DNA of 64,000 bases from Pseudomonas citrullilanati (GTDB taxonomy: Bacteria > Pseudomonadota > Gammaproteobacteria > Pseudomonadales > Pseudomonadaceae): positions 1 to 64,000 of the forward strand of contig NZ_JAUQOP010000016.1 of the NCBI RefSeq assembly GCF_030580855.1, given 5' to 3'. The notes under the pieces are model-generated. The model saw only the letters and a program-made list of their open reading frames with translations. It ran no database searches and had not been told where the DNA came from. A program made the position numbers and the translations under genes. Positions 19,229-30,100 of the stretch are shown one piece after another (the stretch's first letter is position 1; each line of letters opens with the position of its first letter).

Positions 19229-20661
19229 GCAAACGGCTCCTTGGACTTCATCAGGCGTTCCATGCACCCCGCCAGGCCTTCAGCGATCTGGCGGCGCCAG
19301 CGTGGCGCATGGGGATTGGCCAATACCCGATCTTCGTGGACAAAGCTCTGGATAATGGCGTTGTAACCCAGCCACCGCAGGGGCTCTGGCTCCCAGCGGG
19401 GCAGCGAGTCGAGCGGGCGATCACCGAGCACCCAGGGTTGGCGAGTCAGTTCGTTGTCTTGGCCAAGAATCAGCGCCGCCACGGTCCGGCCGCCCAGGTT
19501 GCTGGCGCCTACGCCTTCGCCTCCGTAGCCGCCCGCCAGTACGATGTGCTGGCGACGGTCGGCGAGCATGTGCGGGTGAAAGCGTCGGGCGACCCCGAGA
19601 TTCCCGCCCCAGGCGTGGGTCAGGCGTACATGGCGCAAGACCGGAAACAGCTCGCTGAACAGGTGTTGCCGCAACGCCCGTTCGGCCTGGCTCAGGTTGA
19701 AGTCGCTGCGCAGGCGACCGCCGAAGCGATAGCCCCCGCGGGCGCCAAACACCAGGCGGTCGTCTCGGCTGCGCTGGCCGTAGGTGACTTGTCGGCTGTT
19801 TTCGCTGAAGGCCTGGCCACGGTCCAGGCCAATTTCCGCCCAGGTACTGGCCGGGAGCGGTTCCGTGGCGACGATCAGGCTTTGCGCGGCCAACTGATGC
19901 TTGCCCAGCGGGGGCAGGGCGCTGGCATAACCTTCGACCGCCGGCACCACCCAGTCGGCATGCACCCGCCCGTGCTCGGTGCGAACCTGGCCTGGCCTCC
20001 AGTCGAGTACCGCGCTTTGTTCGAAAATGCGCACGCCCATCCGTTCGACGACGTCGGCCAGGCCGCGTACCAACCGTGCCGGCTGGATCGTCGCGCAGTG
20101 GGGTGAATACAGGGCGCCGTAGGCCTGGGCCACATTCAATTGCTGGCGCAAGGCCTGGGGGCTTAGCCAGCGGTAGTCGTCTTCCCCCAGGCCTTGCGCA
20201 CGGGCGGCATCGAGTTGTTCGCGCAGGCGTCGTGCTTGTTCGGGGTAGCGCGCCGCGCAGTACAGCACGCCGCCTTTGCGCAGCTCGCAATCGATGCCTT
20301 CGAGCTGGCACACCCGCGCCACTTCGTCGGGGATCCCATGCAGCAGTTGGTAGCTCGCGTGGCGTTGCGCGGCAGGTAGAGGGCCCAGCAACCGGTCTTC
20401 GCCCAGCAGGTTGCCCATCAACCAGCCGCCATTGCGACCGGAGGCGCCGAAGCCGGCGGTCTGGGCTTCCACGATGACGATGTTCAGGTGCGGGGCCTGC
20501 TGTTTAAGGTAGTAGGCTGCCCACAGGCCGCTGTAGCCGGCGCCGATAATCACGACATCCGCGTGCAGGTCCTGCTGCAAGGCCGGGCGAGGCGCCAGGG
20601 CCTCGCCGAGTTGCTCCATCCACAAGCTCACACCACGCCAGCCAGCCATCACATGCTCCAT
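19225..20661 (-). CDS. FAD-dependent amine oxidoreductase (PuuB/PauB-like, DAO family)
   Basis: 478 residues; probably oxidises an amine or gamma-glutamylated polyamine. An N-terminal Rossmann motif, VVIIGAGYSGLWAAYYL, binds FAD, followed by GFGASGRNGGWLMGNLLG, the covalent or near-flavin segment common to PuuB-like oxidases, and a C-terminal GGYGGEGVGASNLGGRT flavin-contact loop. A second in-frame ATG 12 bp downstream (20649) has GGAG 8 bp before it and may be the true start. With the cupin and the polyamine-binding protein it forms a likely three-gene operon for polyamine or related amine use; the substrate cannot be read from sequence. Confidence 0.87.
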   Translation of the reverse strand: MEHVMAGWRGVSLWMEQLGEALAPRPALQQDLHADVVIIGAGYSGLWAAYYLKQQAPHLNIVIVEAQTAGFGASGRNGGWLMGNLLGEDRLLGPLPAAQRHASYQLLHGIPDEVARVCQLEGIDCELRKGGVLYCAARYPEQARRLREQLDAARAQGLGEDDYRWLSPQALRQQLNVAQAYGALYSPHCATIQPARLVRGLADVVERMGVRIFEQSAVLDWRPGQVRTEHGRVHADWVVPAVEGYASALPPLGKHQLAAQSLIVATEPLPASTWAEIGLDRGQAFSENSRQVTYGQRSRDDRLVFGARGGYRFGGRLRSDFNLSQAERALRQHLFSELFPVLRHVRLTHAWGGNLGVARRFHPHMLADRRQHIVLAGGYGGEGVGASNLGGRTVAALILGQDNELTRQPWVLGDRPLDSLPRWEPEPLRWLGYNAIIQSFVHEDRVLANPHAPRWRRQIAEGLAGCMERLMKSKEPFA

Positions 20662-20706
20662 CGGTTGATTGCCGACAGAGATTAATGCGCCGCAACAGGG
20701 GCTGTG

Positions 20707-21507
20707 TTATCTGCGGGCACGCGCGCAATGGGCGTTCAACCACGCCTTAGGGGTGCAACCGGTGTGGTTGCGGAAGGCCTTGTAGAACGCCGACGTGGAA
20801 TTGAATCCGGCGCTCACCGCCAGGGCATCGATGGGCGCGTTTTCGCCGTGGCTGGCCAGGCGTTCAAGCAGGTAGGCCAAGCGTGCCTGGGTGACGTAGC
20901 GATAGAAGCTCTGCCCCAGTACCTGATTCAACAGGTAGGACAGCTGGTTGCGGCTGTACCCCGTGGCGCTGGCGATCCGCGCCAGGTCCAGGTCCGGGTC
21001 CAGGAACGGCTGTTGATGGGTGAAGTAATCGGCCAGGTCCCGGGCCATGAAGGTCAATTGGCGTGCCGAAAGCCCCAGCTTGCTGATGGCGGGGGCCTGG
21101 CGTCCGGCCTGCGGCTCGCCGTCGCGCACCAACGACGCATATTCGTTGATGCGCAGGATCTGGCCGTCACACACCGTGATCGCTTCGCTGGTGCGAAAGA
21201 CCACCCGCTCGCCGCTGCCCTTGAGTGCTGTCTGGTACTGGATGAAGGCTGTGCTGCCGTCGGCGCGAATACGGTCGTTGTGTTCAAGGTACTCGTCGGG
21301 ATGACGGGGCAACGTTCCGCTGATGTAGGCGCGCAGTTCGGCCAGGCCCATGCTGCGGTTCTGGAAAAAATCGTTGTACTGCACCTGCGGGTGGTAGATC
21401 GCCAGGATCGCCTCCAGGTCGCGACGCTTCCAGGCCATGTGATAGCGCATGACCACTTCGAGGGTGTGCGGCGTCTGGTCCGCGGTGTCTGGCGGGATGA
21501 GGGGCAT
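20707..21507 (-). CDS. AraC-family regulator with N-terminal SnoaL-like domain
   Basis: 266 residues from the ATG of MPLIPPDTADQ; the frame is open a further 24 codons upstream but looks non-coding. The N-terminal half (TLEVVMRYHMAWKRRDLEAI, then QYNDFFQNRSMGL and a final EYASLVRDG) has the form of a SnoaL/NTF2-like polyketide-cyclase fold. The C-terminal 110 residues are an AraC HTH pair, LDLARIASATGYSRNQLSYL then ALAVSAGFNSTSAFYKAFRN. AraC regulators usually carry cupin or GATase sensor domains, so the SnoaL-like ligand domain is uncommon. It is upstream of, and on the same strand as, the amine oxidase operon and probably controls it. Confidence 0.85.
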   Translation of the reverse strand: MPLIPPDTADQTPHTLEVVMRYHMAWKRRDLEAILAIYHPQVQYNDFFQNRSMGLAELRAYISGTLPRHPDEYLEHNDRIRADGSTAFIQYQTALKGSGERVVFRTSEAITVCDGQILRINEYASLVRDGEPQAGRQAPAISKLGLSARQLTFMARDLADYFTHQQPFLDPDLDLARIASATGYSRNQLSYLLNQVLGQSFYRYVTQARLAYLLERLASHGENAPIDALAVSAGFNSTSAFYKAFRNHTGCTPKAWLNAHCARARR

Positions 21508-21706
21508 GGGCTGGCGGGCCTGGTGGCTGGGCAGCGCCAGTCTAGCCCTTGAGTCGCTGGCTGGACAAACACCGCGCAACGACTTGGGGAAGTGCCCTCA
21601 GGGCAGCGATGTGACCCATTGCCCATTTTTACCCACCCGCGCGCGTCTGGTTGGCGTGACGCGAAACTTTCTCCCCTGATGGCAATCTGACCGTCTCGGT
21701 ACGTTG

Positions 21707-21720
21707 TAGGAAACTTCCTA
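21707..21720. promoter_or_regulatory. palindrome TAGGAAACTTCCTA upstream of cdiB
   Basis: A perfect 6+2+6 palindrome 74 bp before the cdiB start. Its form (inverted heptads TAGGAAA/CTTCCTA) resembles binding sites of NarL/RcsB/BvgA-type response regulators; BvgA controls fhaB/fhaC in Bordetella. The regulator here is unknown. Confidence 0.5.
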
Positions 21721-21737
21721 ATTACGTGCCTTTTTAA

Positions 21738-21759
21738 TGGGCATCAGTGTCGATGCCCA
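21738..21759. promoter_or_regulatory. inverted repeat in the cdiB leader
   Basis: TGGGCATC-AGTGTC-GATGCCCA, a perfect 8-bp stem with a 6-nt loop, 34 bp before the cdiB ATG. Confidence 0.5.
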
Positions 21760-21793
21760 CCGTATTTCTGGATTCAAGCCACAAGGATGTGTC

Positions 21794-23575
21794 ATGCGCG
21801 CAGCCGCACCTTGCCGAACGCGTCAATCACGCACTGCTCGTCGCCTTGTCGACGGTATTCGTTCCCCTGCACAACCTTCACGGCGCCTGGCGTTGCTGTT
21901 GCTGGCCGCCTGGACGGTGGGAGCGGGGAGCGTCGCCCAGGCGGCCGGGCCTGAAGAGGAGTTGCTGCGCCAGCGTGAGCGTGAACGGGTGTTGCGCGAT
22001 CAATTGGAGTCGCGGCCGGATGTGCGCTTGCAAGCGGCGCCTGTTACCGAGGAGGCCGATCGCCTGCCCGCCAAGGAAAGCCCTTGCTTCACCATCAATG
22101 ACATCCGCCTGATTGGCGAGGCGTCGGACAAATTCCAGTGGGCCTTGCGCGCCGCCAACCCCAAGCAGGATCCGGCCATCGGCCGTTGCCTGGGGGGTGC
22201 CGGGATCAACCTGACGATGAAACGCATGCAGAATGCGATCATCGAGGCTGGCTACGTCACCACTCGCGTGCTCGCCGAAGCCCAGGACCTGAACAGCGGC
22301 GTCCTGGTCTTGACCCTGGTGCCGGGGCGCATTCGCGAGATTCGCTTCCAGGAGGGCACCAGCGGCCGGGCCAATGCCTGGAATGCGATGCCGGCCAATC
22401 CGGGCGACCTGCTCAACCTGCGCGACATCGAGCAGGCGCTGGAGAACTTCAAGCGCGTGCCCACCGCCGAAGCCGACATCCAGATCGCCCCGGCCCGTGC
22501 CGCCGACGCCAAGCCCGGTGAAAGCGATGTGGTGATCGCCTGGACCCAGCGGTTTCCCGCGCGCGTGAGCCTGTCGGTGGACAACTCGGGCAGCAAGACC
22601 ACCGGCAAGTACCAGGGCAACGTGTCGCTGTCCCTGGATAACCTGCTGTCGCTCAATGATCTGTTCTATGCCAGCGTCAACCATGACCTGGGGGGCGGCG
22701 AGTCCGGTCATCGCGGTTCCGATGGCAACACCCTGCATTACTCGCTGCCGTTCGGTTATTGGCAGTTGGGTTTCACCACCAGTGAATACAACTACGAGCA
22801 GTCCGTCGCCGGCGCCAACCAGACCTACCAGTACCGAGGCGAGAGCCGTAACAACGAGTTGCGCCTGTCGCGCCTGCTGTACCGCGACGCCGTTCGCAAG
22901 ACCACCGCCTGGGGCAGCCTGTGGACGCGTTCGTCGGAGAATTTCATCGACGACACCCAGATCGGCAACCAGAAACGGCGCATGGCCGGCTGGCAGCTCG
23001 GGTTGAACCATCGCGAATTCATCGGCGCCTCGATTCTCGACCTGGGCGCCGCCTATCGCCGCGGCACCGGGGCCCACGACGCGCTCCGGGCCCCTGAAGA
23101 AGATTTCGACGCGGGCACGTCACGCTCGCAGATCATCACCGCCGACGCCCAATTGCAGGTGCCGTTCCAGGTCAGCGACCAGCGCTTGCGCTACATCGGT
23201 GGCTGGCGTGCGCAATGGAACCGGACGCCGCTGGTGCCCCAGGACCGTTTCTCGATTGGCGGGCGCTACAGCGTGCGGGGCTTCGACGGGGAAAACATCC
23301 TGTCCGCCGACCGTGGCTGGACCCTGCGCAACGAGGTCGGCCTGTTCCTGGGCCAGACCGGCCAGGAGCTCTACACCGGTATCGACTACGGCGAAGTCAG
23401 CGGCCCGGCCAGTGAGTTCCTGATCGGCAAGCGCCTGGCGGGCGCCGTGGTGGGGATACGCGGTGGCTACAAGGGCCTGTCCTACGACTGGTCGCTGGGG
23501 ACGCCGTTGAAGAAGCCCGATGGTTTCGAGACGGCCAACGTGACCAGCGCGTTCACCGTCATCTGGTCATTCTGA
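21794..23575 (+). CDS. cdiB: two-partner secretion outer-membrane transporter (CdiB/FhaC family)
   Basis: Omp85-type transporter that exports the adjacent CdiA across the outer membrane. 593 residues. The start is set by AAGGATG before ATG 21794, with a long arginine-rich n-region and hydrophobic signal LALLLLAAWTVGAGSVAQA. Mature protein: a periplasmic plug/linker (RQRERERVLRDQLESR), a POTRA_2 domain (from CFTINDIRLIGEASDKFQWA to GRIREIRFQEG), then the ShlB/FhaC beta-barrel with the conserved segment RFSIGGRYSVRGFDGE and the terminal aromatic FTVIWSF. It precedes the acyltransferase by 9 bp. Confidence 0.93.
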   Translation: MRAAAPCRTRQSRTARRLVDGIRSPAQPSRRLALLLLAAWTVGAGSVAQAAGPEEELLRQRERERVLRDQLESRPDVRLQAAPVTEEADRLPAKESPCFTINDIRLIGEASDKFQWALRAANPKQDPAIGRCLGGAGINLTMKRMQNAIIEAGYVTTRVLAEAQDLNSGVLVLTLVPGRIREIRFQEGTSGRANAWNAMPANPGDLLNLRDIEQALENFKRVPTAEADIQIAPARAADAKPGESDVVIAWTQRFPARVSLSVDNSGSKTTGKYQGNVSLSLDNLLSLNDLFYASVNHDLGGGESGHRGSDGNTLHYSLPFGYWQLGFTTSEYNYEQSVAGANQTYQYRGESRNNELRLSRLLYRDAVRKTTAWGSLWTRSSENFIDDTQIGNQKRRMAGWQLGLNHREFIGASILDLGAAYRRGTGAHDALRAPEEDFDAGTSRSQIITADAQLQVPFQVSDQRLRYIGGWRAQWNRTPLVPQDRFSIGGRYSVRGFDGENILSADRGWTLRNEVGLFLGQTGQELYTGIDYGEVSGPASEFLIGKRLAGAVVGIRGGYKGLSYDWSLGTPLKKPDGFETANVTSAFTVIWSF

Positions 23576-23584
23576 GGTGATCCC

Positions 23585-24103
23585 ATGCAGTTCGAGACGC
23601 TAGACATCATTGCCCCCGGCCTGATCGACGAGCCCTGGAACGAAGCCGCGGTATTCGGCTCGGCCACCTGGTTGTGGATGCATTCCAAGGCGCATCGCGA
23701 TGCGCCGTTGCACAGTTTGCCGACGCTGTTGTTGCCGGCCCTCAAGCATCGCCAGTTCGTGCTCGCCAGTGAACGGGGAAAACCGGTGTTCTACCTGTCC
23801 TGGCTCAATCTCGACGCGGCGGCCGAGCAACGCTATCTGCGGCAATCGCCGCTGACCCTGACAGACGCCGACTGGAACAGCGGCGAGCGCCTCTGGCTCA
23901 ACGACTGGATCGCGCCGTTCGGCCACACCGGCGCAGTGACCCGCTTGCTGCATCGGCAGTTGTTCGCCAATCGGTGCGGGCGCGCGCTCTATCACCGAGG
24001 CGAGGAGCGCGGCCTGCGGGTCAAGACATTCCAGGGGATCGGCGTCATTCCTGAACAGGCCAAGGCCTGGTTTGCCGCTCATCCGCTGGCCGTCGCACCT
24101 TAA
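23585..24103 (+). CDS. cdiC: HlyC-family toxin-activating lysine acyltransferase (CdiC)
   Basis: 172 residues. It carries the HlyC/RtxC family blocks: FGSATWLWMHSKAHRDAPLH with the expected catalytic histidine at about 37, FYLSWLNLDAAAEQRYL, and DADWNSGERLWLNDWIAPFG with the acidic partner at about Asp107. HlyC proteins transfer an acyl group from acyl-ACP to internal lysines of RTX toxins. Here the only plausible substrate is CdiA, because the gene lies 9 bp after cdiB and 45 bp before cdiA. The cdiB-cdiC-cdiA-cdiI order has been described for one class of E. coli CDI loci; the site of acylation in this CdiA is not deducible. Confidence 0.92.
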   Translation: MQFETLDIIAPGLIDEPWNEAAVFGSATWLWMHSKAHRDAPLHSLPTLLLPALKHRQFVLASERGKPVFYLSWLNLDAAAEQRYLRQSPLTLTDADWNSGERLWLNDWIAPFGHTGAVTRLLHRQLFANRCGRALYHRGEERGLRVKTFQGIGVIPEQAKAWFAAHPLAVAP

Positions 24104-24148
24104 CGCTAACCCGAGTAATTGCGGGCTGGAACCGCAAATGGAATTGCC

Positions 24149-27100
24149 ATGAACAAGCACCTGTACCGAATCGTTTTCAACAAGGCCCGCGGACTGCTGA
24201 TGGTGGTGGCCGAGACGGTCACCAGCCAGGCCAAGGCGCCGGGAACCCGTTGCGGCCCGACGGTGGGTGCAGGCGCCTGTACGGCGACCCTCGGGCCACT
24301 GCGCTTTGCGCTGATGGTGGCGATCGGGCTGGTGTCCTTGGGCGTGGCGCCGGCCTGGGCCGGGACCCTCGTGGCAGATCCCGGCGCGCCGGCCGGCCAG
24401 CGGCCCATGGTGATCGAGAGTGCCAACGGCACGCCCCAGGTGAATATCCAGGCCCCCAGCGCCGGGGGTGTTTCACGCAACACCTACAACCAGTTCGACG
24501 TCGACAACCGTGGCGTGATCCTCAACAACGCCGCGACCAACAGCCAGACCAAACTGGGCGGTTGGATCGAAGGCAACCCGATGCTGGGCAATGGCAGCGC
24601 GCGGGTCATCCTCAACGAAGTCAATTCCGCCAACCCCAGCCAATTGCGCGGTTATGTCGAAGTCGCGGGCCAGCGCGCCGAGGTGGTGATCGCCAACCCG
24701 TCCGGCATCACGTGTAACGGTTGCGGCTTCATCAACGCCGACCGGGCGACCCTCAGCACCGGTCGGGCACAGATGGAGAACGGACGCATCAGCGGCTACA
24801 CCGTGCAGGGCGGGACGATCAACATCGAAGGCAAGGGCCTGGACGCCCGCGAGACCGACTACACGGACCTGATCGCCCGGAGCGTGCAGGTCAACGCCGG
24901 GGTCTGGGCCAACGATTTGAAAGTCACGGCCGGACGCAACCAGGTCAATGCCGACAACACCCAGGCCACGCCGCTGCCGGCGGTCGACGGGGAAAAGCCC
25001 AGCGTGGCCATCGACGTCGCCAAGCTGGGCGGCATGTACGCCGGGAAAATCATGCTGGTGGGCACCGAGTCCGGCGTGGGGGTGCGCAACGCCGGGCAGA
25101 TTGGCGCCATGGCCGGTGAAGTGGTGGTCAGTGCCGACGGCAAGCTGCAGAACCTGGGCGCCATCAGCAGCGCCACCGCAACCCGGATCGCGGCCACCGA
25201 GGTGGACAACAGCGGCACGCTCTACGCCAAGGGCGACCTGGCCCTCGACAGCGCCGGCGACATCGACAACAGCGGCACCGTGGCCAGCCAGAACCACACG
25301 ACGCTGACCGCCAGGAACATCCGCAGCACCCAGGCCTCCAGCGTGGCGGCGGGCGTCGGCGCCGATGGCAAGCTGGCCGGCGCTGGCAACCTCGCGCTGC
25401 GGGCCGGCACGGTCAAGGCGCAAGGGCAGAACCTGGCCGCCGGGGACGTGAGCGTCGAAGCCGCTGACCTGGACCTGAGCGGCAGCCAGACCCAGGGGCG
25501 CAATGTCACCCTGACCGCCCGCACGGGCGACGCGAATCTCGCCGGCAGCCAGGTCGATGCCAGCCAGGCGCTGACCGCCACGGCGGCCAGGACCTTGCGC
25601 ACCGACGCGGCCAAGGTCAACGCCGGCAACCTGCAGGCGAGCGCCCGGGACATTGCCAACGCCGGCGGCGAGCTGATCCAGACCGGCACCGCCGATACAT
25701 CGATCACGGCCAGCGCCACCCTCGACAACCGCGACGGGCGCATCGCCTCCAATGCCGGCAACCTGACACTTAAGGCCAGTCGCCTGGACAATGGCCAGGG
25801 CAAGGTCGAACACGCCGGCAAAGGTACCCTGCAGATCCAGGCCGACCAGTTGGCCGGCGGCAAGGGCAGCGCCGCCAGCAACGGCAAGGTGACGATCAAG
25901 GCCAGCGACGCCGTGGTGGACGACGGCCTGATCCAGGGCCAGCAGATATCCCTCGACACCCAGACCCTGTCCAACCAGCGCGGGCAGATTCTGCAAACCG
26001 GCGCGCAGCCGTTGCAGATAATCGCGCGCGAGCGTTTCGACAATCAGGATGGACGCGTCAACAGCGCTGGCGCGGTGGGGCTCGAGGTCGGCACGCTGAA
26101 CAACCAGGGCGGCAAGGTCGTCGCCACTGACGGCGGGGCACTGACGGTGACCGCCAGCCAGGGCATCGACAACACGGCGGGCACCCTGGCCGCCAGCGGC
26201 AACGTCCAAGTCAGCGGCGCGCGCCTGGACAACGGCCAAGGTACCGTGAGCGCCGGCGGCGAGTTGCGGGCGACATTCGATCAGCTCGACAACATCGGCG
26301 GCACGATTGCCGCCACCCAGCGCATGGAGATCATCGCCGGGCAATTCGATAACACTCGCGGCGTGCTGGGGTCGGTGCAGTCCGGGCTGCGGGTCAGTGT
26401 GTCGGGCGATGCGTTGAACAACAGCGGCGGACGCCTCGAAGCACTGGGCGACATCACGCTTTCGGCCCAGGGCTTGAACAACCAGGGCGGCGTGATCAGC
26501 GGCCAGGCCCTGGACCTGGACAGCCACGGCAACCGGGTAGACAACAGCCAGGGCACGCTGAATGCCACGGCGACCCTGGACCTGCGCAGCGGCGAACTGC
26601 ACAACGCCGCCGGCTTGATCCAGGCCAAGGGCAAGCTGTTCATCGACACCGGCAGCAACGCCCTGAACAACCTGCAATCCGGCACCACCCAAGGGATCAG
26701 CGGCCAGGACAGCGTGGAGATCCACACCGCCAGCCTCGACAACAATGCCGGTTTCCTGGGGGCCAAGGGCGCCCTGGTGCTCAAGGCCACCGACCTGGGC
26801 AATGGCAACGGCGGCCAGATCATTGGCGAGAAAACCGTGCGGGTCGAAAGCGCCCGGGTGGACAATCGCGGTGGGCAGTTGCAAGGCCTTGGCGATGTCC
26901 AGTTGGTGCTGGGGCAGACGCTCGACAACCAGGGCGGGCTGATCCGCAGCGCGGGGACGTTGGACGTGAGCGCCGACGTGCTCGACAACAGCGCCACCCA
27001 AGGCAGCCAGCAAGGCCTCGAAGGCCGCGCCATGAACGTGGCGGTCAATACGTTCGGCAACCAGGCCGGTGCGGTCCGCGCCGACCAGGGGTTGAGCTTG

Positions 27101-30100
27101 GGCGTCAGCCAGGCGTTGAATAACGAAGGCGGGCTGATTTCCTCGGGCGCCGGCTTGAGCATCAGCGACCGCGACCCGGCGCAACGTCGCCAGGCCGTGC
27201 ATAACCAGGGCGGCACCCTGCTCGCGGGCAGCCTGCTGTCGCTCAATGCGGCCTATTACGGTGGCACCGGTCGGGCCCTGAGCCTGGGCGACCTGACGTT
27301 CCGGCTGCAAGGCGGCCTGGACCTGAGCGGCCAGATCCAGGCCAATCGCCAGGTCGACCTGAGCACCGAGGGCGCTTTCAACAACAGCGGGCAACTGCTG
27401 GCCGGCAACCTGCTGTCGGTCCGCTCGCAGACGCTGGACAACGCCGGCAGCGGTGAGATCAGCGCCGGCCAGGTTCGCCTGACCGTCAACGACAGCCTGA
27501 CCAACCGTGGCCTGATCGACGGCCAGCAAGTGCGGGTGCAGGCCCTGTCGCTCAACAACCTGGGCACTGGCCGGCTCTACGGCGACCGACTGGCGATCAG
27601 CACGTCGGCGCTGAGCAACCGGGATGAAAACGGCATCGGCGCGACCATCGCCGCCCGCGAATCCCTGGACATCGGCGCCGGCAGCCTGGACAACCGCGAA
27701 CAGGCCCTGATCTTCAGTGCCGGCGATCTCGCCATCGGCGGTGCATTGAGCGCGGCGGACAAGGCCCAGGACCGTGCCCAATTGCTGACCAACGCCAGTG
27801 CCACCATCGAGGCCCTCGGCAACCTGTCGCTGAACGTGCAAAGCGTGCGCAACACCAACGAACATTTCAGCACCCGGCAGGTGGAAGTCAGCCGCACTGC
27901 CTTGCAGGAGTTCCAGCTCACCGGCTCGACGAATCGCTACCAGGGCAACCAGGTTTCGTTGGACAACGACGAGGTGCTCTACCTGGCCACGCCCGAGGGC
28001 CGGCAAGACAACTGGAACCGCTACGACTACACCCGCGTGGTCGAGGAAACCCAGATCGCCACCTCGGCGCCGGCGCAAATCCTGTCCGGCGGGACGATGC
28101 AGATCAGCGCCGGCGATGTGCTCAACGACAAGAGCCGGATCATTGCCGGCGGGTTGCTGCTGGCCGACATCGGCAGCCTGACCAACACCGAACTGACGGG
28201 CCAGCGCACCACCACCGACAGCGGCACCGCCACCCACTTCTATCGGATCCAGCGCAAGGGGCGCGACCGCCAGGGCACGTCCGTCACAGGCTACACGCCC
28301 GCCCCGTCGATCCAGGACATCACCCTGCAACCGACCGTGTTCGCCCAGAACAGCGCGGGCAACGGCACCGGCACCCAGATCGGTGCGCGCGCCGCCCAGG
28401 GCGTCAACGAGCAGATCGCCAGCACCGGTCCGGTCAACGCCACCGGCAGCCGGACCCATCAAGTGGCGCCCATCGTCCAGGTCGCCGCACAAACCACGCT
28501 GAACAGCAAGGGCGTGGCCGAGCAGATCCGCAGCGGCGGGCCGTCCCTCGAGTTGCCGAACAACAGCCTGTTCAACACCAATCCGCAAAACACCAGCGGC
28601 TACCTGGTCGAAACCGATCCGCGCTTTGCCAGCTACCGCACCTGGTTGTCCTCGGACTATATGTTGCAGCGCCTGCAAGTCGACCCGGCCCTGACCCAGC
28701 AGCGCCTGGGCGACGGTTTCTATGAACAGAAGCTGATTCGCGAGCAGGTGGCGCAACTCACCGGCCGGCGGTTCCTCGATGGCTACGCCAATGACGAACT
28801 GCAATACCGCGCCCTGATCGACAACGCCGTCACCGTCGCCAGCCAATGGCAACTGGTGCCCGGCGTGGCCCTGACGCCTGCGCAGATGGCCCAGTTGACC
28901 AGCGACATCGTCTGGCTGGTGCAGAAGCAGGTGACCCTGCCTAACGGCGACACCCGCAACGTGCTGGTGCCCCAGGTGTACGTGCGGGTCCAGGAAGGCG
29001 ACCTCAACGGCTCCGGCGCGCTGATCGCCGGGCAGCGGCTGAATTTGAACATCGCCGGCGACCTGGTCAACAGCGGCAGCCTGGCCGGGCGCAGCGTCAT
29101 GGCGATCACCGCGCAAAACATCGACAACCTCGGCGGGCGCATGCAGGCCGACAACGTGTCGATCAACGCCCGGGACAACCTCAATAACCTCGGTGGCCTG
29201 ATCGGCGCCGTGGACAGCCTGGCGGTCAAGGCCGGGCAAGACATCAACGTGATCTCCAGCAGCCGCGACACCCAGGGTACCCAGGGCACCCGCACGCAAC
29301 TGTCGCGGGTGGCCGGGTTATTCGTCACCGGCGCCGAGGGCACGCTGGGCGTCAGCGCCGGCAACGACCTCAACCTGACCGGCGCCCAGGTGGTCAACGC
29401 GGGCCAGGACGGCAATACCTCGCTGGAGGCGGGGCGCAACCTCAACCTGAACACTGTGGGCGAGGCGCACCAGCAATCGCTGAGCTGGAACAGCAGCAAC
29501 TGGCGCCAGGACGCCAGCCAGACGGAAGTCGGCTCATTGGTCCAGGGCCAGGGCGATGTCCGCCTGAAAGCCGGTCAGGACATCAACGCCCGCGCCGCGC
29601 AGGTCACCAGCGAACAGGGCGCCGTGTTTGCCGAGGCCAGGCGCGACGTCAACCTGACTGCCGGCCAGGACCACCAGTTCGCCGACGAAGCCCACAAGGT
29701 CAAGGGCAGCAGCGGCTGGTTCTCCAGCAAGACCACCACCACCCGCGACACCGTCAGCCAGACCCAGTCCCAGGGCTCGACCCTCAGTGGCGAGCAGACC
29801 TACGTGCAGGCCGGGCGCGATATCAACTTGAGCGGCAGCAACGTGGTGTCCACCGCCCAGACCGTGTTGGTGGCGGACAACAACGTCAACATCGAGGCGG
29901 CCACCGACAGCAGCAGCGAACGCCACGACAAGTCCGTCAAGAAAAGCGGCCTGTTCAGCGGCGGCGGCATCGCGGTCACCCTGGGCACGCAGAAGCAGAG
30001 CGTCAAGGACCTCAATACCCAATACACTGCCGCGGCGAGCACCGTCGGCTCCACCGCCGGGGACGTGCTGATCGAAGCGGGCAAGGGTTATCGCCAGGTG

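Noticed and set aside
24473..29299. Minus-strand frame of 1608 codons opposite cdiA
   Set aside because: Shadow of the repetitive GC-rich CdiA coding sequence; no start signals or family resemblance.
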